The notes beneath the pieces were generated by a model. The model was given only the letters and a program-made list of their open reading frames with translations. It made no database searches and had not been told where the DNA came from. Position numbers and translations under genes: made by a program. From the NCBI GenBank assembly GCA_964017235.1, contig OZ024928.1, positions 87,725,566 through 87,789,565 on the forward strand: a DNA stretch of 64,000 nucleotides, in the 5' to 3' direction. This document shows positions 47,641-62,042 of the stretch, in pieces. The stretch's first letter is position 1. Every line of letters starts with the position of its first letter. Origin of the DNA: Sabellastarte sp. h YS-2021. Its lineage: Eukaryota; Annelida; Polychaeta; Sabellida; Sabellidae.

Positions 47641-50600
47641 AAGACCATCAAAGTCATATGTGTAGTATAGACAAGAATTCAGAAGAATTGTACTGTGTCA
47701 CCAGCTTTGGTTTAAAGACTGAAGTGGATGAAATTCAAAGGGACAAAAATTATGCTGAACATAAATTAGTTGGCTGACTGGCAGTATTTTTGCATATCCA
47801 GACCATCCTTAAGAAGTACCTTGTTGAAAAATATAGCCTTGATTCAATGTACAGGTCAATGTCTGTCCAATGTCCAAGATACTGTCTGGAAACGGAAAAA
47901 CTTAAAATCAATATAAGCATGTTACTAGTGGGAGTTTAAGGTCACCTTAAAATAAGACATATCTTGAGGATCAGTTACATCCACATGCCAAATTTGAATT
48001 TAGTCAAAAATGGAAAAATAGAAAGCTTAAAAGCATAATTCTTTTATACATAGGAGTTTAAGTTACGACACACCTTGAATACCAGTTACAACCACATGCC
48101 AAATTTGAATTTAATCCATCATGCCATTTTTGAGATAATGTGTGGAAAGTGTGACAGTCAAAATGTGTTATTACTGGGAGCTTAAGGTCACCTTAATGTA
48201 TGCCACTTACCTATGGCCAGTTACATATACATGCAAAACTTGAATGAAATTTCTCAAATTATCTTCAGTATACTCTATGCAAAAATTAAAAAAACTTAAA
48301 ACTCAACATAATTCTTTTATTCATGGGAGTTTATGGTCACCTTAACATAGGACACACCTTGAATACCAGTTACAACCACATGCCAAATTTGAATTGAATC
48401 CATCAACCTACTTTTGAGATACTGTCTGGAAATGGAAAAACTTAAAATCAATATAAGTATGTTACTAGTGGGAGTTTAAGGTCACCTTAAAACAGGGCTC
48501 ACCTTGATTACGAGTTACATCCATATGCCAAATATGAATTTAATCCATCATGCCATTTTTGCAATACTGTCTGGAAAGGAAGTGTGACGACGACACTGAC
48601 AATGTGTTATTACTGGGAGTTTAAGGTCACCTTAATATGTGGCACTTATCTATGGCAAGTTACAGATACATGTAAAAATTGGAATGAAATTTCTTAAGTT
48701 ATCTTCAGCAACCTCTGGAAAAATAAAAAGCTTTAACTCAACATAATTCTTTTATACATGGGAGTTTAAGGTCACCTTAAAATAGAACACACCTTGAATA
48801 CCAGTTACAACCACATGCCAAATTTGAATTGAATCCATCAACCTACTTTTGAGATACTGTCTGGAAATGGATAAACTTAAAATCAATATAAGTATGTTAC
48901 TAGTGGGAGTTTGGGGTCACCTTAAAACAGGGCACACCTTGAGTACGAGTTACATTCATATGCCAAATATGAATTTAATCCATGATGCCATTTTTGAGAT
49001 ACTGTCTGGAAAGGAAGTGTGAAGACAACACTGACAATGTGTTATTACTGGGAGTTTAAGGTCACCTTAATGTATGCACTTATCTATGGCCAGTTACATA
49101 TACATGCAAATATTTGAATAAAATTTCTTAAGTAATCTTCATCAACCTCTGGAAAAATAAAAAGCTTTAACTCAACATAATTCTTTTATACATGGGAGTT
49201 TAAGGTCACCTTAAAATAGAACACACCTTGAATACCAGTTACAACCACATGCCAAATCTGAATAGAATCCATCAAACCATTTTCAACATACTATCTTCGA
49301 AACGGGAAAACTTAAAATCAATATAAGTACATTACTAGTGGGAGTTTAAGGTCACATTAAAACAGGGCACACCTTGATCACCAGTTACATCCACATTGCA
49401 AACTTGAATTTAATCCATCATGCCATTTTTGAGATACTGTCTGGAAAGGAAATGTGACGACAACACTTACAATGTGTTATTACTGGGAGTTTAAGGTCAC
49501 CTTAATGTATGCACTTATCTATGGCCAGTTACATATACATGGAAATATTAGAATAAAATTTCTTAAGTAATCTTCATCAACCTCTGGAAAAAAAAGCTTA
49601 AACTCAACATAATTTTTTTACACATGGGAGTTTAAGGTCACCTTAAAATAGAACACAACTTGAATACCAGTTATAAGCAAATGCCAAATTTAAATAGAAT
49701 CCATCCAACCATTTTCAACATACTATCTCCGAAACAGAAAAACTTAAAATCAATAGAAGTGCTTTACTAGTGGGAGTTTAAGGTCACCTTAAAATAGGGC
49801 ACACCTTGATCACCAGTTACATCCACATGCCAAATTTGAATTTAATCCATCATGCCATTTTTGAGATACTGTCTGGAAAGGAAGTGTGATGACGACACTC
49901 AAAATGTGTTATTAGTGGGAGTTTAAGGTCACCTTAATGTAGGCACTTATCTATGGCCAGTTACATACACATGCAAAACTTGAATGAAATTTCTTAAGTT
50001 ATCTTCAGTATACTCTATGGAGAAATAAAAAGCTTAAACTCAGCATAATACTTTTATACATAGGAGTTTAAGGTCACCTTAAAATAGGACACACCTTGAA
50101 TACCAATTACAATCACATAACAAATTGGAATTGAATCCATCAACCTCTTTTAAGATACTGTCTGGAAACGGAAAACCTTAAAATTAATATAGGTATGTTA
50201 CTAGTGGGAGTTTAAGGTCACCTTAAAATAGGACACACCTTGAGTACCAGTTACAACCACATGCCAAATTTGAATTTAATCCATCATGCCATTTTTGAGA
50301 TACTGTCTGGAAAGGAAGTGTGATGACACTGACAATGTGTTATTACTGGGAGTTTAAGGTCACCTTAATGTATGGCACTTATCTATGGCCAGTTACATAT
50401 ACATGCAAATATTTGAATGAAATTTCTTAAGTTATCTTCAGCAACCTCTGGAAAAGAAAAAGCTTAAACTCAGCATAATTTTTTTACACATAGGAGTTTA
50501 AGGTCACCTTAAAATAGGACACACCTTGAATACCAGTTACAATCACATACCAAATTGGAATTGAATCCATCAACCTCTTTTAAGATACTGTCTGGAAACG

Positions 50601-51396
50601 GAAAACCTTAAAATTAATATAGGTATGTTACTAGTGGGAGTTTAAGGTCACCTTAAAATAGGACACACCTTGAACACCAGTTACAACCACATGCCAAATT
50701 TGAATAGAATCCATCAACCAATTTTCAACATACTATCTTCGAAATGGAAAAACTTAAAATCAATATAAGTACGTTACTAGTGGGAGTTTAAGGTCACATT
50801 AAAACAGGGCACACCTTGATCACCAGTTACATCCACATTGCAAATTTGAATTTAATCCATCATGCCATTTTTGTGATACTGTCAGGAAAGAAATGTGACG
50901 ACGACACTGACAATGTGTTATTACTGGGAGTTTAAGGTCACCTTAATGTATGCACTTATCTATGGCCAGTTACATATACATGCAAATATTTGAATGAAAT
51001 TTCTTAAGTTATCTTCAGCAACCTCTGGAAAAGAAAAAGCTTAAACTCAACATAATTCTTTTACACATGGGAGTTTAAGGTCACCTTAAAATAGAACACA
51101 CCTTGAATACCAGTTTCAACCACATGTCAAATTTGAATAGAATCCATCAAACCATTTTCAACATACTATCTAAGAAACGAAAAAACTTAAAATCAATATA
51201 AGTACTTTACTAGTGGGATTTTAAGGTCACCTTAAAACAGGGCACACCTTGATCACCAGTTACATCCACATGCCAAATTGGAATTTAATCCATCATGCCA
51301 TTTTTGAGATACTGTCTGGAAAGGAAGTGTGATGACGACACTAAAAATGTGTTATTACTGGGAGTTTAAGGTCACCTTAATGTATGGCACTTATCT

Positions 51397-52733
51397 CAGT
51401 GTCACAAATTCGCAGTCGCCAACTCGCCCACGGCGACTTTATTGGACGAAGGTCGAGTAGAAACGCTTTTATTGTCGCCCCGCTGGCGAATTTAAAATGA
51501 AGTGAACTCGGCCAGTCCACGTTTTCTAACATATTTCTTGGATCTACGACTCCGCCATTTTATAAACAAAGCACACTCACGGTATTTCTATTCATGTATT
51601 AGTTTCAAATCGAGGCGTGTCGTGACGACAGCCAGTAAAAAGCTAACATACATCTAGTAAGAGATCGATGTCATTTCTTTTCTGGCATTTCATTGGTTAA
51701 AATAATAAAATCGCGTTTTGAATGTAAAGAAACGAAAGTCTTTTTATTTTATATTTCTTCCGTGACTAGTGTTTTGAATGCAAATATCAGACATACATGG
51801 AATCACGTTTTGAATGTAAGGACACGGAAGTCCTTTTAGTTTAAAAATCTTCCGTAGCCCAGTGTTTTGAATGCATGGAAGGTGCTTTTTTTATTCATTT
51901 ATTTTTGGTTACTTGTACAATGTTCATTTAGTATTGGTAACGAATACATTCAGACACAGTGCAAGACACATTACAAAAATATATTAAAAATTGGTGACAT
52001 AGATATGGATGTTTTTTTTTTCATTTATTATTGGTAACTTATATTTTACCGCGCAATACTTTATAAATTTTTTTTCAACATTGGTGACATAGATATGGAT
52101 GTTTTTTTTTTCTCTCTCTCTTGTTTTTTTTAAAAATTATTGGTAACTTATATATTTACCATGCAATAAATTATAAATTATTTTTAAACATTGATGACAT
52201 ATAGATGGGATGTTTTTTTTTGTTTTTCATTTATTATTGGTAACTTACCTGTATATATTTTACCATGCAATACATTATAAATTATTTTTAAACATTGGTG
52301 ACACAGATGGGGATATTTTTTATTTATTTATTATTGGTAACTAGAGTTACGATTGAAAGTAAATATGAAAACTGGGTCTTGAAAACTGTAAAATTGTCTG
52401 TAGATGTACCAACAGATGACTCCCACCTAAGTGAGTTTATATTCACACATAGTTTATTATTCAGAAATATGATACCATAATCCAGTCCATTTTAGATTAT
52501 TCTTAATCCTTGATTCTAGTTGAGTTTTTGCATCAAAAGTCACTCAAATCATATCTAGTCAAAAGTAGTCATCCATGATACTCTCAACAAGGTAGCCTAA
52601 AATATGTAGATGTAAAGGCATTTGAAGTATTTTCAAAAAAAGAAGGACCGCTTAATATTTGTAAGGGCCACTTAAGTCTCAAAGTTACTGGTCCTGCTGG
52701 CCACCATTATTTTCGCACGAGTCTGTGAGCCTG
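51397..52733. mobile_element. hAT-like non-autonomous element
   Basis: The 8-bp target duplication ACTTATCT occurs at 51389-51396 and 52735-52742, and the array continues in register across it. The ends CAGTGTCACAAATTCG and (complement of right) CAGGCTCACAGACTCG match at 12 of 16 positions, with the CAG start usual for hAT. One extra A lies before the right duplication. Inside are two blocks with GCGTTTTGAATGTAA, and about four tandem units of ~100 bp with TTATTATTGGTAACTTA (51890-52340). No transposase. Confidence 0.85.
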
Positions 52734-55009
52734 AACTTATCTATAGCCAGTTACATACACATGCAAAACTTGAATGAAATTTCTTAACTTACCTTGAGTA
52801 TACTCTATGGAAAAGTTAAAAGCTTAAACTCAACCTAATTCTTTTATACATGGGAGTTTAAGGTCACCTTAAAATAGGACACACCTTGAATACCAGTTAC
52901 AACCACATGCCAAATTTGAATAGAATCCATCAATCTACTTTTGAGATACTGTCTGGAAACGGAAAAACTTAAAATCTATATAAGTATGTTACAAGTGGGA
53001 GTTTAAGATCACCTTAAAACAGGGCACACCTTGAGTACGAGTTACATCCACATGCCAAATATGAATTTAATCCATCATGCCATTTTTGGGATACTGTCTG
53101 GAAAGGAAGTGTGACAATGACACTCTCAATGTGTTAGTCCTGGGAGTTTAAGGTCACCTTAATATGTGGTACTTATCTATGGCAAGTTACAGATATATGC
53201 AAAAATTTGAATGGAATTTTTTAAGTTACCTTCAGTATACTCTATGGAAAAGTAAAAACTTAAACTCAACATACTTCCTTTATACATTGGAGTTTAAGGT
53301 CACCTTAAAATACGACACACCTTGAATACCAATTGCAACCACAAGCCAAATTTGAATAGAATCCATCAACCCATTTTCAACATACTATCTGGAAACGGAA
53401 AAACTTAAAATCCTTCAGTATACTCTATGGAAAAGTTAAAAGCTTAAACTGAACATAATTCTTTCAGACAGAGGAGTTTAAGGCCACCTTAATATAGGAC
53501 ACACCTTGAATACCAGTTACAACCACATGCTAAATTTGAATTGAATCCGTCAACAAATTTTTGAGATACTGTCTCGAAACGGAAAAACTTAAAATCAATA
53601 TAAATACGTTACTAGTGGGAGTTTAAGGTCACCTTAAAATAGGGAACACCTTGAGGACCAATTAAATGCACATGCCAAATTTGAATTTAATACATGATGC
53701 TATTTTTGAGATATTCTGTAGTGTAGGAAGTGTGACAACGACACTGATCATATTTGTCCTACAACATAGCTGCTAGTGACACAAAAGTAATGCAACCTTA
53801 AACTCATAAGATTATCAAATATCAGGAATTTACCTTACAAAAGAGATTTTTTTGTGTAGACAGATGTACATGATGGATATCAAAAGCTTGAAGTCTTAAT
53901 TAGCACATCAAATATCTTTCAAACACCAAAAATTGTCCCAACCTTAAACTCAAAGTTAGTTTGCTGCTGTAACGAAGTTTAAGGGAATCTTTTCCTGTAG
54001 GTTTTGTTCACGGTTTGTTACATCCACAACTTGAAAAATGCTTAGAATTGCACAGTGTTTGAAATACTGTTGAAAAATTGCCAAACTTAAAGTAAATATA
54101 ATTTTGTTATTACTAGGAGTTTAAAGTCACCTTATTGTAACGCACTTACCTGGGGCCAGTTACATATACATGCAAAACTTGAATGAAATTCCCAAGTTCT
54201 TTCCAGTATACTCTATGGAAAAATAATGTAAACTCAATATAACTTTTTAATACACGAGAGTTTAAGGTCACCTTAAACTAGGGCACACCTTGAAAACCAG
54301 TTACAACCACATGCCAAATTTGAATCAAATCTGTCTACAATTTTTTGAGACACTGTCCAGAAACAAAAAAACATTCAAATCAATATAAGCATCTTACAAC
54401 TGTGAGTTTAAGGTCATCTTAAATAGGGCACACCTTGAGGAAAAGTTACATCAACATGCCAAATTGGAATTTAATTCATCAAGCCATTTTTGAGATACTC
54501 TCTGCAAAGTAAGTGTAAAGACGACAATGACCATGTATGTCTTCCATCAAAGCTGCTAGTGACACAAACCAATGCAACCTTAAACTCATTAATTTATAAA
54601 ATATCAGCAATTTACTATAACCTTACAAAAGAGACCATTTTCTTCTTGTGGAGATATATGTACATGATGAATATCAATGTAAAAAGTCCTAATTTGCATA
54701 TAAAATATCTTCCAAACACCAAACAAGAGGAGAGTGCCCGTGAACGGGCACTGTGTCAGCTGACTGAATGTTTTTGATTTGTGATGGTGATAATGAGAGG
54801 AAAGCATAATTATCAGGGAAAGGGCTGTACAGAAATACAGTAAATGGTAACTGAACAGTATGTTCGAAAGATATTCCGAAGCTGACAGAAGAAAAGGACA
54901 AAAAAGTTGTGCCCTGCAAATGATATTATGAAATAAAGTAACAAGGTAATTGTTTAAGTGTAAAAAGTAGGTTAAAAATATTTAAAGAAATACTATAAAT
55001 GCAATATCC

Positions 55010-55815
55010 TCGTTCGACCATGAAGAAGGGGTCCAAAGGTCAAATCTGACCATAGCAAAAGATTCCCAGCCAAAGAATTTAGGATGGTTTACCATCCCAA
55101 ACCTCTCGGACCAATAATAAGTGAGTCATAGGCACTTTTTAAGTTTGGCTATCCTTGTTTGACCTTGACGGAGGGGTCCAAGGTCAAATCCGACCACACA
55201 AAAAAATTCCCAGCCCACGATTTCCTGTAGCTTGTTTACCATCCCAAACCTGTAGGACCAATAATAAGCGAGTTCTAAGCAATTGTAAGTTTGGCTATCC
55301 TCAATTGACCTTGAAGGAGGGGTCCCAGGTCAAATCTGACCACACCAAAAGAATCCCAGCCCATGATTTCCTATATGTTGGTTTACCATCCCAAACCTCC
55401 AAGACCAATAATACGCGAGTTATAAGCACTTTAAGTTTGGCTATCTTCGTTGGACCTGGAAGGAGGGGTCTAAGGTGAAATCTGACCACACCAAAAGATT
55501 CCCAGCCCATGATTTTCTATAGGTTGGTTTTCCATTCCAAACCTCTAGGACCAATAATAAGCGAGTTATAAGCACTTTTAAGTTTGGCTATCCTCATTTG
55601 ACCTTGAAGGAGGGGTCCAAGGTGAAATCCGACCACACCAAAAAATTCCCAGCTCATGATTTTCTATAGGTTGGTTTTCATTCCAAACCTCTAGGACCAA
55701 TAATAAGCGAGTTATAAGCACTTTTATGTTTGGCTATCCTCATTTGACCTTGAAGGAGGGTTCCAAGGTCAAATCGGACCATATTAACAGATTCCCAGCC
55801 CATGATTTCCTACAG
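55010..55815. repeat. ~142-bp tandem array in copy 2
   Basis: About six units, aligned unit by unit with 33060-33850 with only scattered substitutions. Overlapping ORFs on both strands come from the repeat. Confidence 0.95.
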
Positions 55816-55817
55816 GT

Positions 55818-58620
55818 TGGATACAATGATTTACTCAACAGTGAGAACCTGAAAGAAGCTATTGCTCAGCTATGCCATGACATAGAGGTCTGCAATTTCA
55901 CTATGTTATAGCTGACCAAAACGTCTGTGAATAACATATTTAACAAAATACTCTAAATGTAATAGTTTTCAAGTTACTACTGATTTACTCAAGAGTGAGA
56001 ACCTCAAAGTAACTATTACTCAGCTATGCAATGAGCTACATGTCTGAATTTTTGCTCTGTTATAGCTGACCTAAAAGTAGGTGAACAACATATTTAAGCA
56101 AAATACTGTAAATGCAATAGTTTTCAAGTTACAACTGATTTACTCAATAGTGAGAACCTGAAAATAGCTATTGCTCCGCTATGCCATGAGCTATAGGTCT
56201 GTAATTTCACTATGTTATAGCTAACCCAAAAGTAGGTGAACAATATATTTTAACAAAATACTCCAAATGCAATATTTTTCAAGTTATAGCCAATTTACTC
56301 AACAGTCAGTGCCTGAGAATAGCTATTGCTCAGTTGTGCCATGAGCTACAGGTCTGTAATTTCACTATGTTATAGCTGACCCAAAAGTAGCTGAATAACA
56401 TATTTGCACAAATTTCTGTAAAGGCAATAGTTTTCCAATTACAACTGATTTACTCAACAGTGAGAACTTCAAAGTAGCTATTACTCAGCTATGCAATGAG
56501 CCACAGGTCTGGAACTTCACTATGTTATAGCTGACCCCAAAATAGGTGAATAACATATAGCAACAAAATACTCTAAATGCAATAGTTTCCAAGTTATAAG
56601 TGATTTACTCAACAGTGATAACCTAAAAGTAGCTATTACTCAGCTATGCCATGAGCTACAGGTGTGAAATTTTACTATGTTATAGCTGACCCAAAAGTAG
56701 CTGAATAACATATTTATACTAAATTCTCTAAATGCAATAGTTTTCAAATTATAAGTGATTTGCTCAACATTGAGAACTTCAAAGTAGCTATTACTCAGCT
56801 ATGCAATGAGTCACAGGTCTGGAACTTCACTATGTTATAGCTGACCCCAAAATAGGTGAATAACATATTGAAACAAAATACTCTAAATGCAATAATTTCC
56901 AAGTTATAAGCGATTTACTCAACAGTGATAACCTCAAAGTAGCTATTACTCAGCTATGCCATGAGCTACAGGTCTGAAATTTTACTATGTTATAGCTGAC
57001 CCAAAAGTAGGTGAACAACATATTTAAGCAAAATACTGTACATGCAATAGTTTTCAAGTTACAACTGATTTACTCAATAGTGATGACCTAAAAGTAGCTA
57101 TTACTCAGCTATGCCATGAGCTACAGGTCTGAAATTTTACTATGTTATAGCTGACCCCAAAGTAGCTGAATAACATATTTATACTAAATTCTCTAAATGC
57201 AATAGTTTTGCAATTACAACTGATTTACTCAATAGTGAGAACCTCAAAGTAGTTATTACTCAGCTATGCAATGAGCTACAGGTCTGAAATTTTACTATGT
57301 TATAGCTGACCCAAAAGTAGGTGAACAACATATTTAAGCAAAATACTGTAAATGCAATAGTTTTCAAGTTACAACCGATTTACTCAATAGTGATGACCTA
57401 AAAGTAGCTATTACTCAGCTATGCCATGAGCTACAGGTCTGAAATTTTACTATGTTATAGCTGACCCAAAAGTAGCTGAATAACATATTTATACGAAATT
57501 CTGTAAATGCAATAGTTTTCCAATTACAACTGATTTACTCAATAGTGAGAACTTCAAAGTAGCTATTACTCAGCTGTGCCATGACCTACAGATCTGAAAT
57601 TTCACTATGTTATAGCTGGCCCAAAAGTAGCTGAATAACATATTTATACGAAATTCTCTAAATGCAATAGTTTTGCAATTACAACTGATTTACTCAATAG
57701 TGAGAACCTCAAAGTAGTTATTACTCAGCTATGCAATGAGCTACAGGTCTGAAATTTTACTATGTTATAGCTGACCCAAAAGTAGGTGAACAACATATTT
57801 AAGCAAAATACTGTAAATGCAATAGTTTTCAAGTTACAACTGATTTACTCAATAGTGATGACCTAAAAGGAGCTATTACCCAGCTATGCCATGAGCTACA
57901 GGTCTGAAATTTTACTATGTTATAGCTGACCCAAAAGTAGCTGAATAACATATTTATACGAAATACTCTAAATGCAATAGTTTTCTAATTACAACTGATT
58001 TACTCAACAGTGAGAACTTTAAAGTAGCTATTACTCAGCTATGCCATGACCTACAGATCTGAAATTTCACTATGTTATAGCTGGCCCAAAAGTAGCTGAA
58101 TAACATATTTATACGAAATTCTCTAAATGCAATAGGTTTTAAGTTACAAGTGATTTACTCAATAGTGAGAACTTCAGAGTAGCTATTACTCAGCTATGCA
58201 ATGAGCCACAGATCTGAAACTTCACTATGTTATAGCTGATCCCAAAATAGGTGAATAACATATTGAAACAAAATACTCTAAATGCAATAGTTTCCAAGTT
58301 ATAAGCGATTTACTCAACAGTGATAACCTAAAAGTAGCTATTACTCAGCTATGCCATGAGCTACAGGTGTGAAATTTTACTATGTTATAGCTGACCCAAA
58401 AGTAGCTGAATAACATATTTATACGAAATTCTCTAAATGCAATAGTTTTCAAGTTATAAGCGATTTACTCAACAGTGATAACCTAAAAATAGCTATTACT
58501 CAGCTATGCCATGAGCTACAGGTCTGAAATTTTACTATGTTATAGCTGACCCAAAAGTAGCTGAATAACATATTTATACGAAATTCTCTAAATGCAATAG
58601 TTTTTAAGTTACAAGTGATT
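55818..58620. repeat. ~155-bp tandem array in copy 2
   Basis: About 18 units of the same type as 33862-36355. Length differs from copy 1 by about 310 bp, pointing to gain or loss of two units since the copies separated. Confidence 0.95.
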
Positions 58621-59957
58621 TTACTCATGATGGAAGTTACTGAAAAGCCCAAAAGTAGCTATTACTCACTTAGCTATTGAGACAGGCACCCAACTTACTC
58701 ACCATATTGTAGCTATGCAAAAAGTAGCTGAATAACATATTTTAACAAAATGCTCTAAATGCAACACTTTTCAAGTTATAAATGATTTTGTGCATGATTT
58801 CATGAATTTTAATGCATTAAAAATTATTAAAAAAATTAATTTTAAAAAAAGTAAGACAGATCCAGGTCTCATACTCACACAAGAGAATCTACCTGTGGCC
58901 TAGTACATATATGCAAGATATGAGAGAAATCCCTGCAATAGTCACTGAGAAAATTGTGATTAAGTGTTGAAATTTTCACACTTTTGGTGGGGGTACCCCC
59001 CTTGTAATGTCTCTAGCAAACAGACGAACAGACAGATTTGCATGCCTTGAACAATTTTTCATCCTCGATAGATAAGGTATCTTTTAAAATAAACAGTACG
59101 TCTCTAGGCCTTGTAGTTTTGGAGGAGAAGTTGTTCACGCGGACGCGTACGCGGATGCGGACGCGTACGCCCACGCCGCAGAGTGACGACATAAAAATTG
59201 ACCCAACCTTAAACTCAAAGTTTGTTTGCACTGTTGTATATTGTAGCGAGTTTAAGGTAATCTTTTCCTGAAAGTTTTGTTCAAGGTTTGTTACATCCAC
59301 AACTGAAACACCTAGAATTGCACAATATTTGACTTACTATTCAAAAATTACCAAACTTAAAGTGAATATAATTCTCTTATTAATGGGAGTTTAAGGTTAC
59401 CTTAATGTGTGGCACTTACCTATGGCCAGTTACATATAACTGCAAAAGTTGAATGAAATTTCTTAAGTTACTTTCAGTATACTCCATGGAGAAAGAAAAA
59501 ACGTAAACTGGCCATAGGTTTTTTATACGTGGGAGTTTAAGGTCACCTTAAGATAGGGCACACCTTCAAAACTAGTTACAACCACATGCCAAATTTGAAC
59601 TGAATCCATCAAGTTATTTTTGAGATATTGTCCGGAAACGAAAAAACTTAAATTGAGTTTAAGTATTTTTCTAGTGGGAGTTTAAGGTCACAAAACTATA
59701 CAGCACACCCCCAGGACCAGTTACATCCATATGCCAAATTTGAATTAAATCTGACAAGCCATTTTTGAGATACTGTCCGGAATACAAAGTGTATCGACGA
59801 CAGACGACGACGCCACAAATTTGGATGACGAAGCGATCCCTATATGCCACGCAGCATAAATGCTGGTGACACAAAAAGTATGTATATTTTTATCTCCCGC
59901 CGGCCGACCGGGAGATTATAAAACGCATTCCGTGCGTGTGTGCGTGTGTTCATGTGT

Positions 59958-61818
59958 TATTGAGTGTGTGTGTCACGCTTTTATAAAGGGCTGTACATCA
60001 CACTGGTTGTTTCTCCTTGGCCTTTTCAATGTTTTTTATGACCTTATTGCTTATGTCCTTTCATTTGATGCTGTTATTTCACACCTAGGACCATAGCTAA
60101 GTGAGTAATAGCAATGGTGGCTACTTTGAGTAAAGTGCTCATAACTCCAAAACGACTGCATTTAGAGTGTTTCTGTAAAAATACGTTGTTCAGCTACTTT
60201 CTCCATGCCTACAAGATGGTACCATTTTTAGGGTTCTATCTTCATAGCTAAGTGAGTAATAGCTATTTTCTGTTATTAACAATGAGCAAAATGAGTAAAT
60301 CGATTTTGTCTTTGTAACTGTTACTTACAATATTGGTCTGAAATATGTTGTTCAACAACTCCTTCATGTACTATATCGTGGTGAGGTGTCCAAGGTGTAG
60401 CACCATAGCTAACTGAGTAATAGCTATACTAAGTTTAACATTTGACCATTGAGCAAGTCACTTATAACTCAAAAACTATTGAATATAGAGGATTTTTGTC
60501 GAATATGTTGTTCACCTATCTTTTGGATATACTGTATTGTGAATTTTCACAACTGTAACTCCATAGCTAACTGAGTAATAGCTACTTTGATGATAACCAT
60601 AATGAGTAAATGGCTTATATCTTCAAAAGTATTGCAGCTACACAATTTTGTTCCAATATGTTGTTCAGCTACTATCTCCACAGCTACAACATGGTCACTA
60701 GTTTGGAAGTGTATCTCCATAGCTAAGTGAGTAATAGCTACTTTGTCAATTTTTAATGATAACCATAATGAGTAAATGCCTTATATCTTCAAAAGTATTG
60801 CAGCTACACAATTTCTCTCAAATATGTTGTTCATCTACTTTTTTAAGTCATTCATCTACTTTTGGGAGAGCTTTCACATGGTGAAGTTTCAGACTCGTAG
60901 CTAATTACTCACCTACTGAAAATGAGTAAATGCTATTGAGTGTGTGTCACGCTTTTATAAAGGGCTGTACATCACACTGGTTGTTTCTCCTTGGCCTTTT
61001 CAATGTTTTTTATGACCTTATTGCTTATGTCCTTTCATTTGATGCTGTTATTTCACACCTAGGACCATAGCTAAGTGAGTAATAGCAATGGTGGCTACTT
61101 TGAGTAAAGTGCTCATAACTCCAAAACGACTGCATTTAGAGTGTTTCTGTAAAATACGTTGTTCAGCTACTTTCTCCATGCCTACAAGATGGTACCATTT
61201 TTAGGGTTCTATCTTCATAGCTAAGTGAGTAATAGCTATTTTCTGTTATTAACAATGAGCAAAATGAGTAAATTGATTTTGTCTTTGTAACTGTTACTTA
61301 CAATATTGGCCTGAAATATGTTGTTCAACAACTCCTTCATGTACTATATCGTGGTGAGGTGTCCAAGGTGTAGCACCATAGCTAACTAAGTAATAGCTAT
61401 ACTAAGTTTAATATTTGACCATTGAGCAAGTCACTTATAACTCAAAAACTATTGAATATAGAGGATTTTTGTCGAATATGTTGTTCACCTATCTTTTGGA
61501 TATACTGTATTGTGAATTTTCACAGCTGTAACTCCATAGCTAACTGAGTAATAGCTACTTTGATGATAACCATAATGAGTAAATGGCTTATATCTTCAAA
61601 AGTATTGCAGCTACACAATTTTGTTCCAATATGTTGTTCAGCTACTATCTCCACAGCTACAACATGGTCACTAGTTTGGAAGTGTATCTCCATAGCTAAG
61701 TGAGTAATAGCTACTTTGTCACTTTTTAATGATAACCATAATGAGTAAATGCCTTATATCTTCAAAAGTATTGCAGCTACACAATTTCTCTCAAATAAGT
61801 TGTTCATCTACTTTTTTG
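59958..61818. repeat. Direct duplication, ~976-bp offset
   Basis: TATTGAGTGTGTGT...CACGCTTTTATAAAGGG at 59958 recurs at 60934, and both copies run in parallel with very few differences to about 60848 and 61818. It is a recent segmental duplication inside the element. Confidence 0.9.
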
Positions 61819-62042
61819 TGAACTGTAACATATTTAAGTTTCACAACTGTTGCTCAATGTACAAGTGAGTAATGGCTACTTTATTGCTACTTTTGGTGAA
61901 AATGTGAAAAATGACAAATATCTCGCAAACCGTAATAGCTACTTTGTCAATTTTTAATGATAACCATAATGAGTAAATGCCTTATATCTTCAAAAGTATT
62001 GCAGCTACACAATTTCTCTCAAATAAGTTGTTCATCTACTTT

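Larger units (their letters stand above)
54724..59192. mobile_element. Hairpin-ended double-array element, copy 2
   Basis: Near-identical to 32769-36938 from the CAAGAGGAG start and 20-bp hairpin (54733-54752) to the GCAGAGTGACGACAT end. The arrays are at 55010-55815 (~142 bp) and 55818-58620 (~155 bp). The latter is about two units longer than in copy 1, and the ACGCGG run near 59140 is shorter. It interrupts the A-B-C element: the same local sequence without the insertion is seen at about 53930 (CAAACACCAAAAATTG). Only small differences separate the copies, so transposition or duplication is fairly recent. Confidence 0.88.
47650..59880. mobile_element. Composite array element with ~432-bp A-B-C higher-order repeats
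   Basis: Units of about 145 bp begin GGGAGTTTAAGGTCACCTTA every 140-150 bp from about 47930. They fall in a regular three-unit order: type A (AATACCAGTTACAACCACAT), type B (GGAAGTGTGACGACGACACT) and type C (TATGGCCAGTTACATATACA). The array spans 47930-51396 and 52735-54720, and ends at 59200-59880. It is split by a hAT-like element and by copy 2 of the double-array element. The right end has ACGACAGACGACGACG and a small hairpin CAGCATAAATGCTG (59852-59865). Degenerate copies of that end (GCTGCTAGTGACACAAA) also occur inside, near 53770 and 54552. No proteins. Confidence 0.75.
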
